64,000 nucleotides of DNA from contig ADNK01002519.1 in NCBI GenBank assembly GCA_000320545.1, positions 207,001 to 271,000 on the forward strand. Reading direction: 5' to 3'. The DNA comes from Bigelowiella natans CCMP2755. Taxonomy: Eukaryota > Cercozoa > Chlorarachniophyceae. Shown in pieces: positions 35,795 to 46,842 of this stretch. Within the stretch, counting starts at the first letter, position 1; every line of letters starts with the position of its first letter. The translations under genes and the position numbers were made by a program. The notes beneath the pieces were generated by a model. The model ran no database searches, was not told the origin of the DNA, and worked only from the letters and a program-made list of their open reading frames with translations.

Positions 35795-37272
35795 AATGAT
35801 GATGATGATGATGATGTTTTCTTATCAGAATATCACTCTCCATGTTGGTTCTCCTCGCCTTGATTTCGAGACACTGGTAATAATAGCATCATCGGGATAA
35901 AATGGAAAAGGCAAAACAAAATAATTACCAGGAACTTCTCTCATGTTCACGTGCTATTATTGGGGCTACTCTGCACCCTATTTTTGTACTTTTGCCCTTT
36001 TCCATTCTCTCGTCGTCGTAAGTACTTGTAATATCATTTCCTGATTGCGGTGCGATGCAGGTGGATTGGCATGAGTCTCGCAAATGCTTGAAGGTCTGCT
36101 TGCTGTATCATGAAATATCACTGCTATTTTCTATCTTGGCGAACCATTCTCTTCCATTCTATCCGTTGTGAGCACATTCGATACGACAATATTTGCCGGG
36201 GCTCTCTCATGAGAACGACTTAATTCAATTACAGGTGGAATTCCCAATGAATGTAATCTCGGAGAAGGCAAGGTTGATTGGATGAAGGGTTCAAAGGGAT
36301 GGGGGCGGGGGGGGACAGAAGAATGAATGAAAGGAGCTAGCGATGATTATTGATTGAATGAACTTTGGGCTTGCGCCTGTGTTTAGGAGCGTGTATCTAT
36401 ACGTGTGTATGTGTATTTTTGTGTGAAATACAAAAATGCGAATGATAACAAAAGCTTTGAAGCTACTTTGTTATCACTTTCAAGAAACGGCTTGCCATCC
36501 CTTGTCACGGTAGTATCATCAATCAAATGCGAGGTTAATATTACTATTTCTGCCGTATTGTTAGTTTTGAAGTGCAGTTTGGACACGTGGAGCGTCCAAC
36601 GCATTCCAATACCGTATGGTGTGTTACCCTCAAAAGCAACAATACTAATATAACGATAAGTTGGAGTGCTATATAATTTTCAAACCCTCCCCCCCCCTCC
36701 AGGGATTTAGCCAAATTTGAAGTCGTAGGACACCAATGGGCGGATATCAGTGAGCAGGTCAACAGTAATGGCAAAGACGGTGGTAATAATGATGATGGTG
36801 ATGATAATGATGATGATGGTAGGGGTACGGAGTAGCTCTTCTTAACGACTGCAAATACGGTTACTCTGCAAGGAAAAGCAATATCTCCCTGTCGCTCTTG
36901 AGGTCATCCAAGGCCCCGGTAATGTTGATCCATTTTATCAGTATCTCTTCCCTCTCTCTCTGTCTCTATGTATATTTATATACAGATATACAAATCATAA
37001 GATAAGTGGACGTATTCATGTATGTTTATCAAATGAGTGCTTTATCTTCTGTGTGTCGTAATAATATGAATATGCACCTTCCGCATCCTTCTTCAAACTG
37101 ATGCGACTGCTCTACGCATACATCAATGATGATACCGTTTGCTTGTTTGGCTCTTCGATCCTCCTCCTCCTCCTCCTCCTTCTCTTCTTTCATCAGAATC
37201 CAAACGCTGATATGGGCGAGCATCGGTTTCGATATGCTTTGTATCCCCATCAGGGTGCTGGGCCTGGTGAAG

Positions 37273-37304
<32 letters not shown>

Positions 37305-38245
37305 AGGAGGATCAGGAGGAGGAGGAGGAGGAGGAGGAGGAGGAACATGATGAGGGCAACGATTCCTACCTTGCTTATAGATGTCAAAGTACTGCTGAGG
37401 AGTGCTGTCATAACTCTCTTTTGACTACTCGCTTGTGCTACTATGCTTGTATTTTCTGGACGTTTCGTCCATATCTAACAATGTTTAGGAGGTGTGATAC
37501 AGGAAGGATACGCTCTGAATCACCCATTACGTGTTGTTCCCCTGCTGAGCGATCGCTTGGAGGAGGAGCGACAACGACAGCAGCTGGGATCACGAACCAC
37601 TGAAGATGGAATAGGAAGAAGAATACGAGAGGAAGAGAGCTCGTCAGCCTCCTCCTCGTCGTCATCATCATCATCATCATCACTAACAGGGCTCGAAAAC
37701 GAGGAAAACCTGTTGGAGTCACAACAACTACACACTTCGTTAATCAGAACTGACTCGGATAGGGTCGTCCTCACAGCGGTAGCCAGCACATGCGCACATA
37801 ATCTACTTGCAATGATATGCTCTTACTATTTATGGCTAGTCGGTCCCTCCCCCGTAGCTGTTATATGAAAAATTAATTGTATGTTCACCTAGGAATACTT
37901 TTTCCTCAAATAAATGTGTGGCCCCAGGTGAAACAAGCGGAAGATGATTCCAGCCGTATTGTAATCCGCATGTACGAGGCCAAAGGGGGAAGAGGCAAGG
38001 TGGCTGTGAGTATCTCACCTTTGCTGATGGGGTCTCTTAAGTCCGTGCATGAAGTCAACATTCTGGAAGAGGAGGAGGAGGAGAAGGAGGAGGAGGAGGA
38101 GGAGGGAAAGAGGCACCGAGCAAAAACTGTAAGTAGGACAACAATGCCTATCAGGAGAGATGTTGATGATCAAGGCTATCATCAGTTCGATGTTTACTTC
38201 CGGCCATTCGAGATAAAGACCATCATCCTGGTCCCTAATTACTGA
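29060..38245 (+). CDS. GH38 alpha-mannosidase (cytosolic MAN2C1-like)
   Basis: Retaining zinc-dependent alpha-mannosidase, in other eukaryotes trimming free oligomannosides in the cytosol; no signal peptide is seen here. More than 25 small exons, starting with a 14-nt first exon (29060-29073) and 29180-29255 in phase. Diagnostic order: [16 protein letters not shown] (about 30202; zinc His-x-Asp), [13 protein letters not shown] (30790), [16 protein letters not shown] (31120), QFLYGQRFF and FWLPDTFG (31395-31470; nucleophile Asp), [14 protein letters not shown] (31680), [20 protein letters not shown], then MMLFGHGDG joined to GGGGPT (zinc His), [13 protein letters not shown] (32740), [16 protein letters not shown] (33280-33455), NTLNW (34110), [19 protein letters not shown] (35260-35370), [44 protein letters not shown] (36840) and [19 protein letters not shown] (37205), ending [15 protein letters not shown]. 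All catalytic motifs are intact. Low-complexity Ser, Glu and His-Asp insertions are expanded codon repeats. Introns hold (GAT)n, (CA)n, (TA)n and poly-C tracts. Confidence 0.9.
32791..32828. repeat. (GAA)n tract in a mannosidase intron
   Basis: Trinucleotide repeat followed by (CA)n at 32879-32911 and (ATC)n at 33025-33053 in adjacent introns. Confidence 0.9.
35761..35815. repeat. (GAT)n tract in a mannosidase intron
   Basis: Imperfect GAT/AAT repeat immediately upstream of the exon [16 protein letters not shown]; gives spurious poly-Met frames. Confidence 0.9.
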
Positions 38246-39025
38246 CAACTGCGTGTGTTGTCCTCTTCGTCATCATAGCATTATCTCAATTTTGTGCATG
38301 TCTAGCGATGTGTAAATTGATTTCTTTGCGTAAAATGTCATGGATTTTGTAGCTGAGGCTGGTTTTGTATGGATCCATGTGCAACACGTGTCTGCGTGCC
38401 TTTCAGCGCCCACGCAGCTACTGCAACAAGGATGCCATTGCGTGCCCAGCGAAAATGATGAAAAATTCATTGTTGTTTGTGTGCGCATGTGCCAGTCATT
38501 GTTAGCATGCGACGCATGTGTTCATTTGATTGACCAATCATGTGTGTGCGCTAGTGCGCAAGCTAGCAAGACGCTTGCGTCCAAATCGTCACCGACTAAC
38601 TTTGCGTCTTCTTCTATGCGCGTGCTGTGCACTAGCTAGTGCGTTGCAAGCATGTGCAGTCATGTCATATGCTCTCTAGCTCTGTTTTCAATGAAGATTA
38701 CAACATTGGCTTCTTGCCTCTGCTGTGCTAAACACTTATTGGCTTGCACAACGCACGAACATGGGCTCATTCACCTGACGAATCATCCACTCTAGCACTG
38801 CATGTCCACGCAACAATCAACAACACTAGAACATCACACGCACCGAACGCCGTGTTCAGCTCCAACAGCGGGAAACATTGAAACCATCGTGTGCATGCTG
38901 TGCAACGCACGTTTCTGATTTCTTTTCATGTTCCTCCTCAAAACTGCTTCCGGTAAGATTGCGAGAATTCTGGCAAAATTGAAAGCTTTGTTTTGCTTTG
39001 TTGAAAGCAAGGCGACGGATGATCG
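38246..39025. other. tail-to-tail intergenic region, TGCA/GCATGC-rich
   Basis: Between the mannosidase (+) and SUMO-tailed protein (-). It contains GTGTGCGCATGTGCC (about 38480), AGCATGCGACGCATGTG (38504-38520), GTGCGCTAGTGCGCAAGCTAGC (about 38545) and CACTAGCTAGTGCGTTGCAAGCATGTGCAG (38628-38659, described by position). No gene is seen. Confidence 0.6.
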
Positions 39026-39946
39026 TCAACAACCGGACCGCTGGACAGTGGCGTTAATCTCATCCCCATCTCTCATGTCATAATCAGCTGGAGTTTGAAT
39101 TCCAGATATTCGGTCTCCATCGAACAAAAAACGAACTGAAGGTTTTTCTTCACCGACCTTCTGGCAATAAGCTTCAAAAATTCGACTGAATGGGGTGGTT
39201 TGTTTCACCTTGAAAATAACCTCATTGCCATCATGACTCCTCACTGTAATGCTGATTCTTTCGGGTGCATTGCCATCTCGATTTTTCATTGTGCGATTTG
39301 ATCTATGTTCATCGGTCATGTCGCCCCAAATTTCACACGGAGGTGCCTCACCGTCGTACCGGGAAGCATAGGCTATCATCGTACATTCTCTCCGCAGCTT
39401 GCGATCCTCCCGTTGTTGGTCACTAGCACCCATCGGATCGTGATGGAGAAACATTCCTCCGGGAAGCGAACGACAGAACCTCATATAGCTCCATGTGTCG
39501 AGTAGGTGTAAATGCCACACTCTATCGATCAGGTCTCCAGGACTGAACTTCATTTTCTCATCACCCCCCACATCCTTGTTTAATGCTTTCAGGTGCATGA
39601 AACGCTTGTATTCCCTGAGTAAATCTTCCCACGACACTGGTGAATGTTGAAACCACGCGCATTCCATTACTCTCTCTTTCAGAACCTCTTCACCCCACCC
39701 TTCGACGTTGGCAGCTTCGCCGTCTTGAGACGATCCTTTTCTTTCCTCTACTTTCTGCTTTTGTGAGTGCTTCGAGGAGTTCCTCGATTTAGCGCGCTGA
39801 TTCGATTGAGATAGCCTTTTGGAATCCTCGACATCGCTGCCATGCAATTTCTCATCTTCTTCGATCGACGCCTCCGATTTGCGTTTGCGCCCACGATTGC
39901 GCACAGATGGCTTCTTTTGTTTCTCATTCGAAGACCTTGTACGCAT
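39026..39946 (-). CDS. DUF1399/GRDP-like domain protein with C-terminal SUMO-like domain
   Basis: Single-exon 306-aa protein. Residues 1-90 are basic and disordered with a lysine/arginine-rich nuclear-localisation-like start (MRTRSSNEKQKKPSVRNRGR). Residues about 100-205 carry the pattern WEDLLREYKRFMHLKAL, then LIDRVWHLHLLDTWSYMRFC and LHHDP, resembling the DUF1399/glycine-rich-domain proteins where a WHxHxLDT motif is conserved. Residues about 230-306 are a ubiquitin-like fold of the SUMO/Rad60 type: ITVRSHDGNEVIFKVKQTTP, then VRFLFDGDRIS, then DYDMRDGDEINATVQ. It ends RSGC rather than the processed Gly-Gly of mature SUMO, so it is probably a built-in adaptor domain and not a conjugated modifier. 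I know of no common protein with this pair; function unknown. Confidence 0.72.
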   Translation of the reverse strand: MRTRSSNEKQKKPSVRNRGRKRKSEASIEEDEKLHGSDVEDSKRLSQSNQRAKSRNSSKHSQKQKVEERKGSSQDGEAANVEGWGEEVLKERVMECAWFQHSPVSWEDLLREYKRFMHLKALNKDVGGDEKMKFSPGDLIDRVWHLHLLDTWSYMRFCRSLPGGMFLHHDPMGASDQQREDRKLRRECTMIAYASRYDGEAPPCEIWGDMTDEHRSNRTMKNRDGNAPERISITVRSHDGNEVIFKVKQTTPFSRIFEAYCQKVGEEKPSVRFLFDGDRISGIQTPADYDMRDGDEINATVQRSGC

Positions 39947-40195
39947 TCCTGTGCAAGAACAAGTGAGGAATGGCTAGCAACCTGCTCACCCTCACCTGGG
40001 TCACGTTTCCCTATGGCAGGGACCGGTTATCGCTTGTACAAAATTAACACTAAGTACATCTTAATATATTTTGGAAGATGTTTCGAGTGCTTCGAAAATA
40101 AATTTTCATCGGAATTTTGATTAGGGAGATGATTAACAGATATGATACGATGATATATCCAAAAAAAACATTCTAAATCTGAGCCGTGGTGGGAG
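39947..40195. promoter_or_regulatory. head-to-head start region
   Basis: About 250 bp between the SUMO-tailed gene (-) and the JmjC gene (+), including a run of eight A near 40161. Confidence 0.4.
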
Positions 40196-41664
40196 ATGGA
40201 TCCGCTATGGCGGTCGGCGCTGGTGCTGCTCATTGTACATGCAGTGCTTGCGTGGACCGAAATTGAACGTAGAGAGGCTGAAGGACTCAGGTTAATCTGA
40301 CAAAAGTATCATGCTTACCCACGAAACAAAGGAACATTCCTGTCTTAAGCCCTTCGTGCTCCCTCCCCCCTCCCCCTGAATTTGGGTTGATTGACAAGGG
40401 AATCATTGATCACCATGCGCCGCAACTACCACTCACTTAGCTATGCCGAGTTTCGCAACAGTTACAAGATGACCAAGACTCCGGTAGTGGTCTCTTTGAG
40501 TTTGAGTATCTATGCATTCGGATCTGATGTTGAGACATCCGTGCTCGAAGGTGATAATCACGAACTACACTGATGGGTGGCCCATAATGAATTGGAGCTT
40601 CGACCGTTTAAAGGTCGCATTAATCATCAGGAATCGAATATAGTCTCACGTTCGTTGCTATATGCCGAGCGACCTCACACATGTTGATGAATCCCACGCA
40701 GCCGCGTGTGCATGCGCTTCTGACTATTGTTTCCTGTAATAATTCTATGAATAGGAGGATTGTGTTGGAGATCGGGTGAACTTCGTTGATAAGGGCCTCT
40801 ACCTCATTCAGAATCTACCACCGGTCAGGAGGAGGAGGAGGAGGAAGATAGTTGCGAACATGAAAGAAAACACAGTTCTTTGATCATACTCGCATGTAAA
40901 TGGCGTTGTAAATCTATGACCTTTCTGGTCTATTTGACTCATCACCAGGCAGCGAAGAAGATGTGGGAAGCTGAGCTAATGCGCGTGTTTGGTCTCTCCC
41001 TCAACCAGCTTCTCGTAATGACGTTGATGATATCGGAGAGAAGTGTAGATGAAAGAATCAAGACCACTCTACGTAGCGATGAACAGGAGGGGGGAAGGAG
41101 GATATTTGAAACACCATTTCAGACATGCGCGTGGCTTATATAATATATGCTCGTACATATGTGTGTGCGTTAACGCGCGTGTTTCTTCTGATTTGTGTTT
41201 GTGCTGATATTTTTATATGTGCTGCATGCGGTCTGGCAGAGACTTTGCCAGGAAGGAATGTCTGTTCCACAATTCATCGATTACGTCACGCTCAATCGGT
41301 ACATATCGACAGCGCAGTAGTTCTATCTCCACTCCTATGCGTAGTCTAGCAGCAGTCTAGTTGACACTGGCTTTCGATAACGGCAAGCTGCACGAATGGA
41401 TGGATGATTAAGCAGATAATACTCGCTGTGCGAGCTCTGATTGAGTCGATAATCAAGTTGTTCTTTTAGCTCGAAGGAAGAAATAATGAAGCAGGACTTC
41501 TCGCATCTGGTAGTAGTAGTAGTAGTAGTAGTAGTAGTAATAGTAGTGGTAGTAAAGACCCATCATCCGATGTTGTTGATATCGATCCTATCATATTGAT
41601 GCCGATATTAGTACGTCGTCTCTCATCGTACCGTGTACCAATTACACCCGAGCCTACGAAATAC

Positions 41665-41704
<40 letters not shown>

Positions 41705-43673
41705 TTTTGAATGAGGCGATGCGACCGGTTGCGACCGGTTGATTAAAATCATGAATATTTATACCGTGATGCTGAAGAGAAACTAATGATGATGATGATG
41801 ATGATGATGAAAGTGGTGATGATTAGGTTCATTATTTCCTACCCGTGCACATGCACTCGTTCTCCCTCCATCGATTCTGCTCTGCCAAGCTAGTTGATGG
41901 TAATGAGAAGTGAAGAGTGGTTATGTGCTAATAATAATAATAACAATAATGATGATGATGATGATGATAATAGGCGTCGTTTCAGACCGTGTTCGTCGTT
42001 GTCTAGCTAGATAGTGATAAGAAAAGAGGCAAAGAAGAGAGGGAGGGGGCGGGGGGATTTGAACGTGTGTATAGTAAGGAACAGCGGTTGACCATCTTCG
42101 ATGAAGATGATGTGGATGATAATGTCAAATATATTAAATATTGTGATACATATCCTCTCCCCCCCCCCCCCCCTCCTCACACGAAAGACGTGACTTTTCC
42201 ATCGTATCTTCTCGGGCGTCACATCTCAAACTTTTGCCAAAACCATAAGGAGAAGGGCCCGGTTGTTGCTGCCTCCTAGCTAGCAAATTTGCTGCCTGTG
42301 TTTTGCTCATATTCCATCGAGAAAACAGTATTAGCTTTAGCATGACCGTCGTTACTCTGTTACTTGGACGATGAAGAGACGAGCAGAAAGATGTAAATCG
42401 TGTGTTTTTCGTGCTGTTATTGCTCTGATTCCTCCTCCTCCTCCCGCTACGATGATAACAGGTATATGGCGGAGTCTATGATCCTGAAATATTTTTCGCG
42501 GCCGCTCATTCCAGAGCATACCCCGCCCATTTGCACGGCGTCTCCGCTGATATCCTCCTCCTCGTGGTATTTCTGCATGCAGAGCAGCAAGGGAGGGGGG
42601 GGGAAGGGAGTGGAGAAGGCTTTCACAGTAGGAGTATTGACATTACGCCGCACATCGTGATAATTGATTGTTTGTTAAAGGTAAGGGGCAGGAAGAAGTA
42701 CGTGGGGTGGCCATACACCGAGAAGGTTGTTACATACAGATTCGGACGAGATATCGATCGAAAGGAGGAATATCCACGAGAAATATGAATAATACGTGCT
42801 GGAAACAGCAATGCTATGTTTTCTATTCAATGAGAGTAAACACCTGTGTAGCAGTACAATTGATAAATCGCTGTTTTTGCTTGATTTTCGCATTTCTTTC
42901 TCCCCGAGAAGAAAGAACACATGGCAGCCATCAATCACAACAGTACCATCAAATAGTCGTTGTCTCTCTTTCAGCTGCTAACAATGGCTAACGATGTTTC
43001 TGCGATGAACGCACACCTATGTTCGTATCAGGAGAATTTATATCGCTTTGAGCTTGGAGGCGACACTGAGCAGCATACGGAAACATCAGACGAGATTTTC
43101 CTAGCAGAGGGTATCAGACCTGATTTTGCCTCGCAGCCATTGCTCAAAGATACTGTGGTAATTACTCCTCTCCTTCTTCGCACATAGAGCAGCAGCATCT
43201 ACGTGATGATGTCGTTGGGTAGTACGTGGGCAGATTAGAACCGAGGAGGAATAATGGCAGCTTTCTTTATAATGATGTTTGCACTGATATCAAACAGGGA
43301 TGGGAGGGGGAGGTGAAGGAAGGTGATTTGCTTTACATACCCTGTGGCCAAGTACACCAGGTTTCTCTGCTAACAATGTCGTCTTTGAGAAGAAGTGTTT
43401 ATTCGCAAACCAATGGCTGCATGGAAGTGCAACCTACACGATCGACATCAGAGAAGGCATCGTAGAATGAGGAAGAAGTATAAGTCGTTAGAGCGATAAC
43501 CCAAATGCCAAGCGCATGATAATATCTGATGCGGCATTTGTTTCTAGTACAATTTGTTATTGGAATAGTCGATGCTCATTGTCATTGCCACTTACCGTAG
43601 GTTGAGAACCTTGAGCCTACGTTCTCGCTTACCTTCCGGTAGGATGTAACGCGGAATAATATACCAAATAATA

Positions 43674-43715
<42 letters not shown>

Positions 43716-44334
43716 GCGTACACGAGCTCATGTTTGTTTGTGCTTCTTTACGTTTACTGATGATGGCGTAACATAATCTCGTATTATTGCAAAAGGGTGG
43801 TTGACGGTGATGTCGTCCAGTGCAGTAAGGAGGTAAGAGAGCAAGAGCAAACATGAAGACAGCAAAGGAGAGGAAGGGGGGGCAGGGCTGCTGTAGCACT
43901 ATCTCTAGAGTCAATACTTATACTCTCTGCTGCGATAGACGTTCCAGAGGCGCTAGAAAGACCTCGATGCTTGCAACATGTACTGTTCAGTCAATCAATA
44001 TCTAATGGCCGTTTGCACACACCACACCACATCAGCTGCAAGAGCTAGGCGCTCACACGATAGAGATGCAATTCCTTGACCTTCTCACGGAGAAAGTGAG
44101 TTCTTACATGTTGTTACGATTTTGATGTTGTCAATCGAACGTATTATGCTTTTCCTTTGATGTAATTCTGCTAAAAAGTCTCATTGAATACGCACCCTTT
44201 GATATTCCAATCGTTCTTCATCCTACCTCAACTTAAAGAGCCGGGAGCGGGCGGAGAATGACCCTCCTGTAGATTGGTCATCGAAAATACTTAAAGAAGA
44301 ATTCTGCCCCGAGCTTTCTGATTGGAATCCATAG
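40196..44334 (+). CDS. secretory-pathway JmjC/cupin domain protein
   Basis: The first exon (40196-40290) encodes a clear signal peptide, MDPLWRSALVLLIVHAVLAW. The next joins in phase (RESLITMRRNYHSLSYAEF), followed by about ten more exons. The JmjC/MINA53-NO66-like core is recognisable: PAHLHGVSADILLL spliced to VRGRKKYVGWPYTEK (42470-42725), matching the 'HxD...LQLxGRKxW' strand pair, and WEGEVKEGDLLYIPCGQVHQ (43302-43361), matching the second-histidine strand. Terminal exons are LQELGAHTIEMQFLDLLTEK (about 44036) and one ending SDWNP at 44334. JmjC proteins are Fe(II)/2-oxoglutarate oxygenases; here the proximal iron motif reads His-Leu-His rather than His-x-Asp/Glu, so activity is doubtful or altered. 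An (AGT)n tract at 41512-41556 is inside a coding exon and gives a poly-Ser run. Middle exon ends are approximate. Confidence 0.66.
41512..41556. repeat. (AGT)n trinucleotide repeat inside a coding exon
   Basis: Encodes a poly-serine run in the JmjC protein between LEGRNNEAGLLASG and KDPSSDVVDIDP; one of few coding microsatellites here. Confidence 0.75.
43677..43711. repeat. (TA)n microsatellite in an intron
   Basis: Dinucleotide tract in a late intron of the JmjC gene; another (TA)n lies at 41664-41701. Confidence 0.9.
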
Positions 44335-45269
44335 AATAGTGTGCAAATGATCTAGATGATAGCCCCAGTCATCGAAGTCAGTGCTCAGTAATATAATCTT
44401 AACAATGAAATAGTATAATTTGTGCATTCAAACGGTATCTACATACCATGCGGCATGTTTTAAACCATACATGTAAGTGTACGTGCGACAACAGTGCTCG
44501 TGCCCGCGCGCTCTTACTTTTGGTATTCTTCAGAGTACTCATGCATATTTACGAAAATAGCATGGCATGAGAATTACCAAGACTACTACTGTGGTTGTGC
44601 AAAGTCAAAGTAGCAGTTATGATTGGTGATTGGGAGTGCGTATATGACTGCGCTTTTCAATCGCATGCTGTGCTACCTAGCATTGATGCAATTTACATGC
44701 AAGGCTAGAGCCTTCCGAAAGTACGTGCGTGAAGCTAGCTAGCCTGACATGCCTAGCAGCCATGGCACGAACTCATCACGCCTACTGTCTATACGTACTG
44801 CGAGGCAAGCGGCAAGGACATGTGCAAATCGAATGCATTGCATGCATCGCCAATCGGCGAGCCGAACAAAATTGCGCGGATGCTGCTGCTCTACCACATC
44901 ATTCAAACAGCTCCGTCGCACCATCCCAGCAGTTAGCTTGCCACGAGTGTCGCGACTGTATGCATGAGTGATGTGCTGGGTCATTTGAAGGATTTGGGGG
45001 CTGTTGCATGATAATGCATGCAAGCAGAAACTGCCTGATGCACCACCTTACAATGGGTGTGCTTTTGCATCGCACCACACTGCCATGAGCGGTAGCTCTA
45101 TTATTATTACTTACACGTCAACACACCGAGGACAGATAGCAGCTACAGAGCGGCTTAGTGACGATTGATCGATGTGGCTATCAGGATCAATTGAATTTGT
45201 AAATTATGAGTAGTGAAATTCCAATGCTTTCATTTTCTCACATATCTATGCTATTACGTAGAATGTACA
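44335..45269. other. tail-to-tail intergenic region, TGCA/GCATGC-rich
   Basis: Between the JmjC (+) and RING (-) genes. It contains GCCCGCGCGCTC (about 44502), CGTGCGTGAAGCTAGCTAGCC (about 44725), TGCATTGCATGCAT (44834-44847) and ATAATGCATGCAAGC (45011-45025). Short frames here (44729-45023) are not gene-like. Confidence 0.6.
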
Positions 45270-46127
45270 TCATCGCCCTTTGATCTTAGCATTACGCCAT
45301 GGATCATTAGGTTTAGCATGATCTGGAATTTGTATCTCTTTGCGAGCCAACCTCCGTACCTGACTCATTCTTCGCGTTGAATCTCTCCTCATTTCTGCAA
45401 GCAAATCTCTTCCTACTCTGTTGGGCTTAACCGTAGACTTCTTCAAGCTGTGCTTGGATACGAATTTTTTTCGTTCGTAATTGGTATGGTGAGCTATGTA
45501 TTTACTCTTTGGTTTAATAAAGGCATCTCTAGCTCCTACTGGACGATCATCTCTAAATTCTTTATCCATTAGTTTCCTGGCCATAGTTTTGTTCACTGGT
45601 GATTTTCCAGGCCCATACTTCTTGCCATATTCTTTCTGCCACTCCATATTTACTTTCTCTTCAGTTCTTATTTTGTAAATCTCCCATTTGAGTTTTTCAG
45701 GACCACTTCTTTTGCTTGCTGTTTTCCGTCCAGATCCCGATGGGGAGGGGGTGGAAGAAGTCGCGCCGGCCGCCCTGGGGAGTTTTGTTCTCGATTTCGT
45801 TTTTTGCCCATTTTTTGGCGATCGAAGCTTTGATATTCTGGGATTACTAGTATTCTTTATCGTCCTACAGATAGGACATTTTGCTAAACGAGACCCTTTA
45901 CTGAGCATCTCGCGTGTGAGATTCGAATAACATTCGTAATGGAACAGATGTGAACAGTCCAATCGAATTCCTCCAATCACACACGGTTCTCCGCAAATTT
46001 TACAGTCTGGTCTTACTGGCTGGCCCCCTCCAAAGTCCTTGGCATTTCCTATTTTCTGTTTGTAAAGACTTTCCCACACAGTAAGTGTAGGGGCATTAGC
46101 TTTGATCCCAGAGTTCCAATCTGCCAT
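45270..46127 (-). CDS. RING-finger protein with basic C-terminal tail
   Basis: Single-exon 285-aa protein. Residues about 41-88 form a RING-type zinc finger: CKICGEPC, then LDCSHLFHYECY, then AKCPICR. The cysteine/histidine spacing fits a RING-H2/RING-v-like E3 ubiquitin ligase. The remaining 200 residues are strongly basic and low in hydrophobics (KMQ-poor, Lys/Arg-rich; for example LRSPKNGQKTKSRTKLPRAA and SKHSLKKSTVKPNRVGRDLL), suggesting nucleic-acid or ribosome binding and nuclear localisation. There is no membrane segment. ATG at 46127 is the first in frame and is preceded by a short 5' region. E3 activity is inferred from the finger only; substrate unknown. Confidence 0.78.
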   Translation of the reverse strand: MADWNSGIKANAPTLTVWESLYKQKIGNAKDFGGGQPVRPDCKICGEPCVIGGIRLDCSHLFHYECYSNLTREMLSKGSRLAKCPICRTIKNTSNPRISKLRSPKNGQKTKSRTKLPRAAGATSSTPSPSGSGRKTASKRSGPEKLKWEIYKIRTEEKVNMEWQKEYGKKYGPGKSPVNKTMARKLMDKEFRDDRPVGARDAFIKPKSKYIAHHTNYERKKFVSKHSLKKSTVKPNRVGRDLLAEMRRDSTRRMSQVRRLARKEIQIPDHAKPNDPWRNAKIKGR

Positions 46128-46842
46128 TATCAGTTTTCGCTATGAGTTTTCTCCAAAGTCTTTGTGTCAAGAAAGTTCCAGACGCTCCTCAAACTTCGAA
46201 CGAAGCTGTTCCTGTTTGAGCGTAGGAATGGGCTTCAGTTGGTACACAGATGTGTCCTCTCGAATACGCGAAAGGCTTTCCTCGTCGCCTGTTCCTGTTC
46301 CTTACTCCATTCGGTTACCGAAAACAGACTTTGATCTCGAGGAGACCCTACGACAAATTACAACTGCGACAACATAATATCACGCAAAATGTCAATAATT
46401 ACCGTCTATTTTTGCTCAGTTCCAATAATAACAAAACGCTTTTGAATTGAGTCCCCCCCAAAACCCCAAAAGTATTCAAGGGACGACAATCTTGGGAAAC
46501 TTCTGGTCCACACCGTCGAATGCATGTCGCAGAGAATAAATACCATGGCTTCATGTGATATTGGGAGTTGTCAAAAAAATTAAAAAACAATACATTTCGG
46601 TCCGCCGACTTGGAATTCTCTTACGAAAATGCTAAAATTCAAGATAAATCGCGGACACGTGCCACGAAGAATTCGTTCGTTCGGGTGTTGATGGATGCAT
46701 GGGGTTGTACGTTCGATCGAATGCAACTCATAGACCTGAAGCTTGGGGCTTAGTGGCAGGTGTTCTCCTTTCTTCCAAGTATAGTAAGCCAGACTTTCCT
46801 CCTCCCGAGCATAAACACTTGAGCTCTAAATTTACATACAGG
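46128..46842. other. head-to-head start region, possible 5'UTR intron
   Basis: About 715 bp between the RING (-) and SET (+) genes. An acceptor-like ACATACAG sits one base before the SET ATG, so a 5'UTR intron is possible. Short plus frames here have no motif. Confidence 0.35.
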
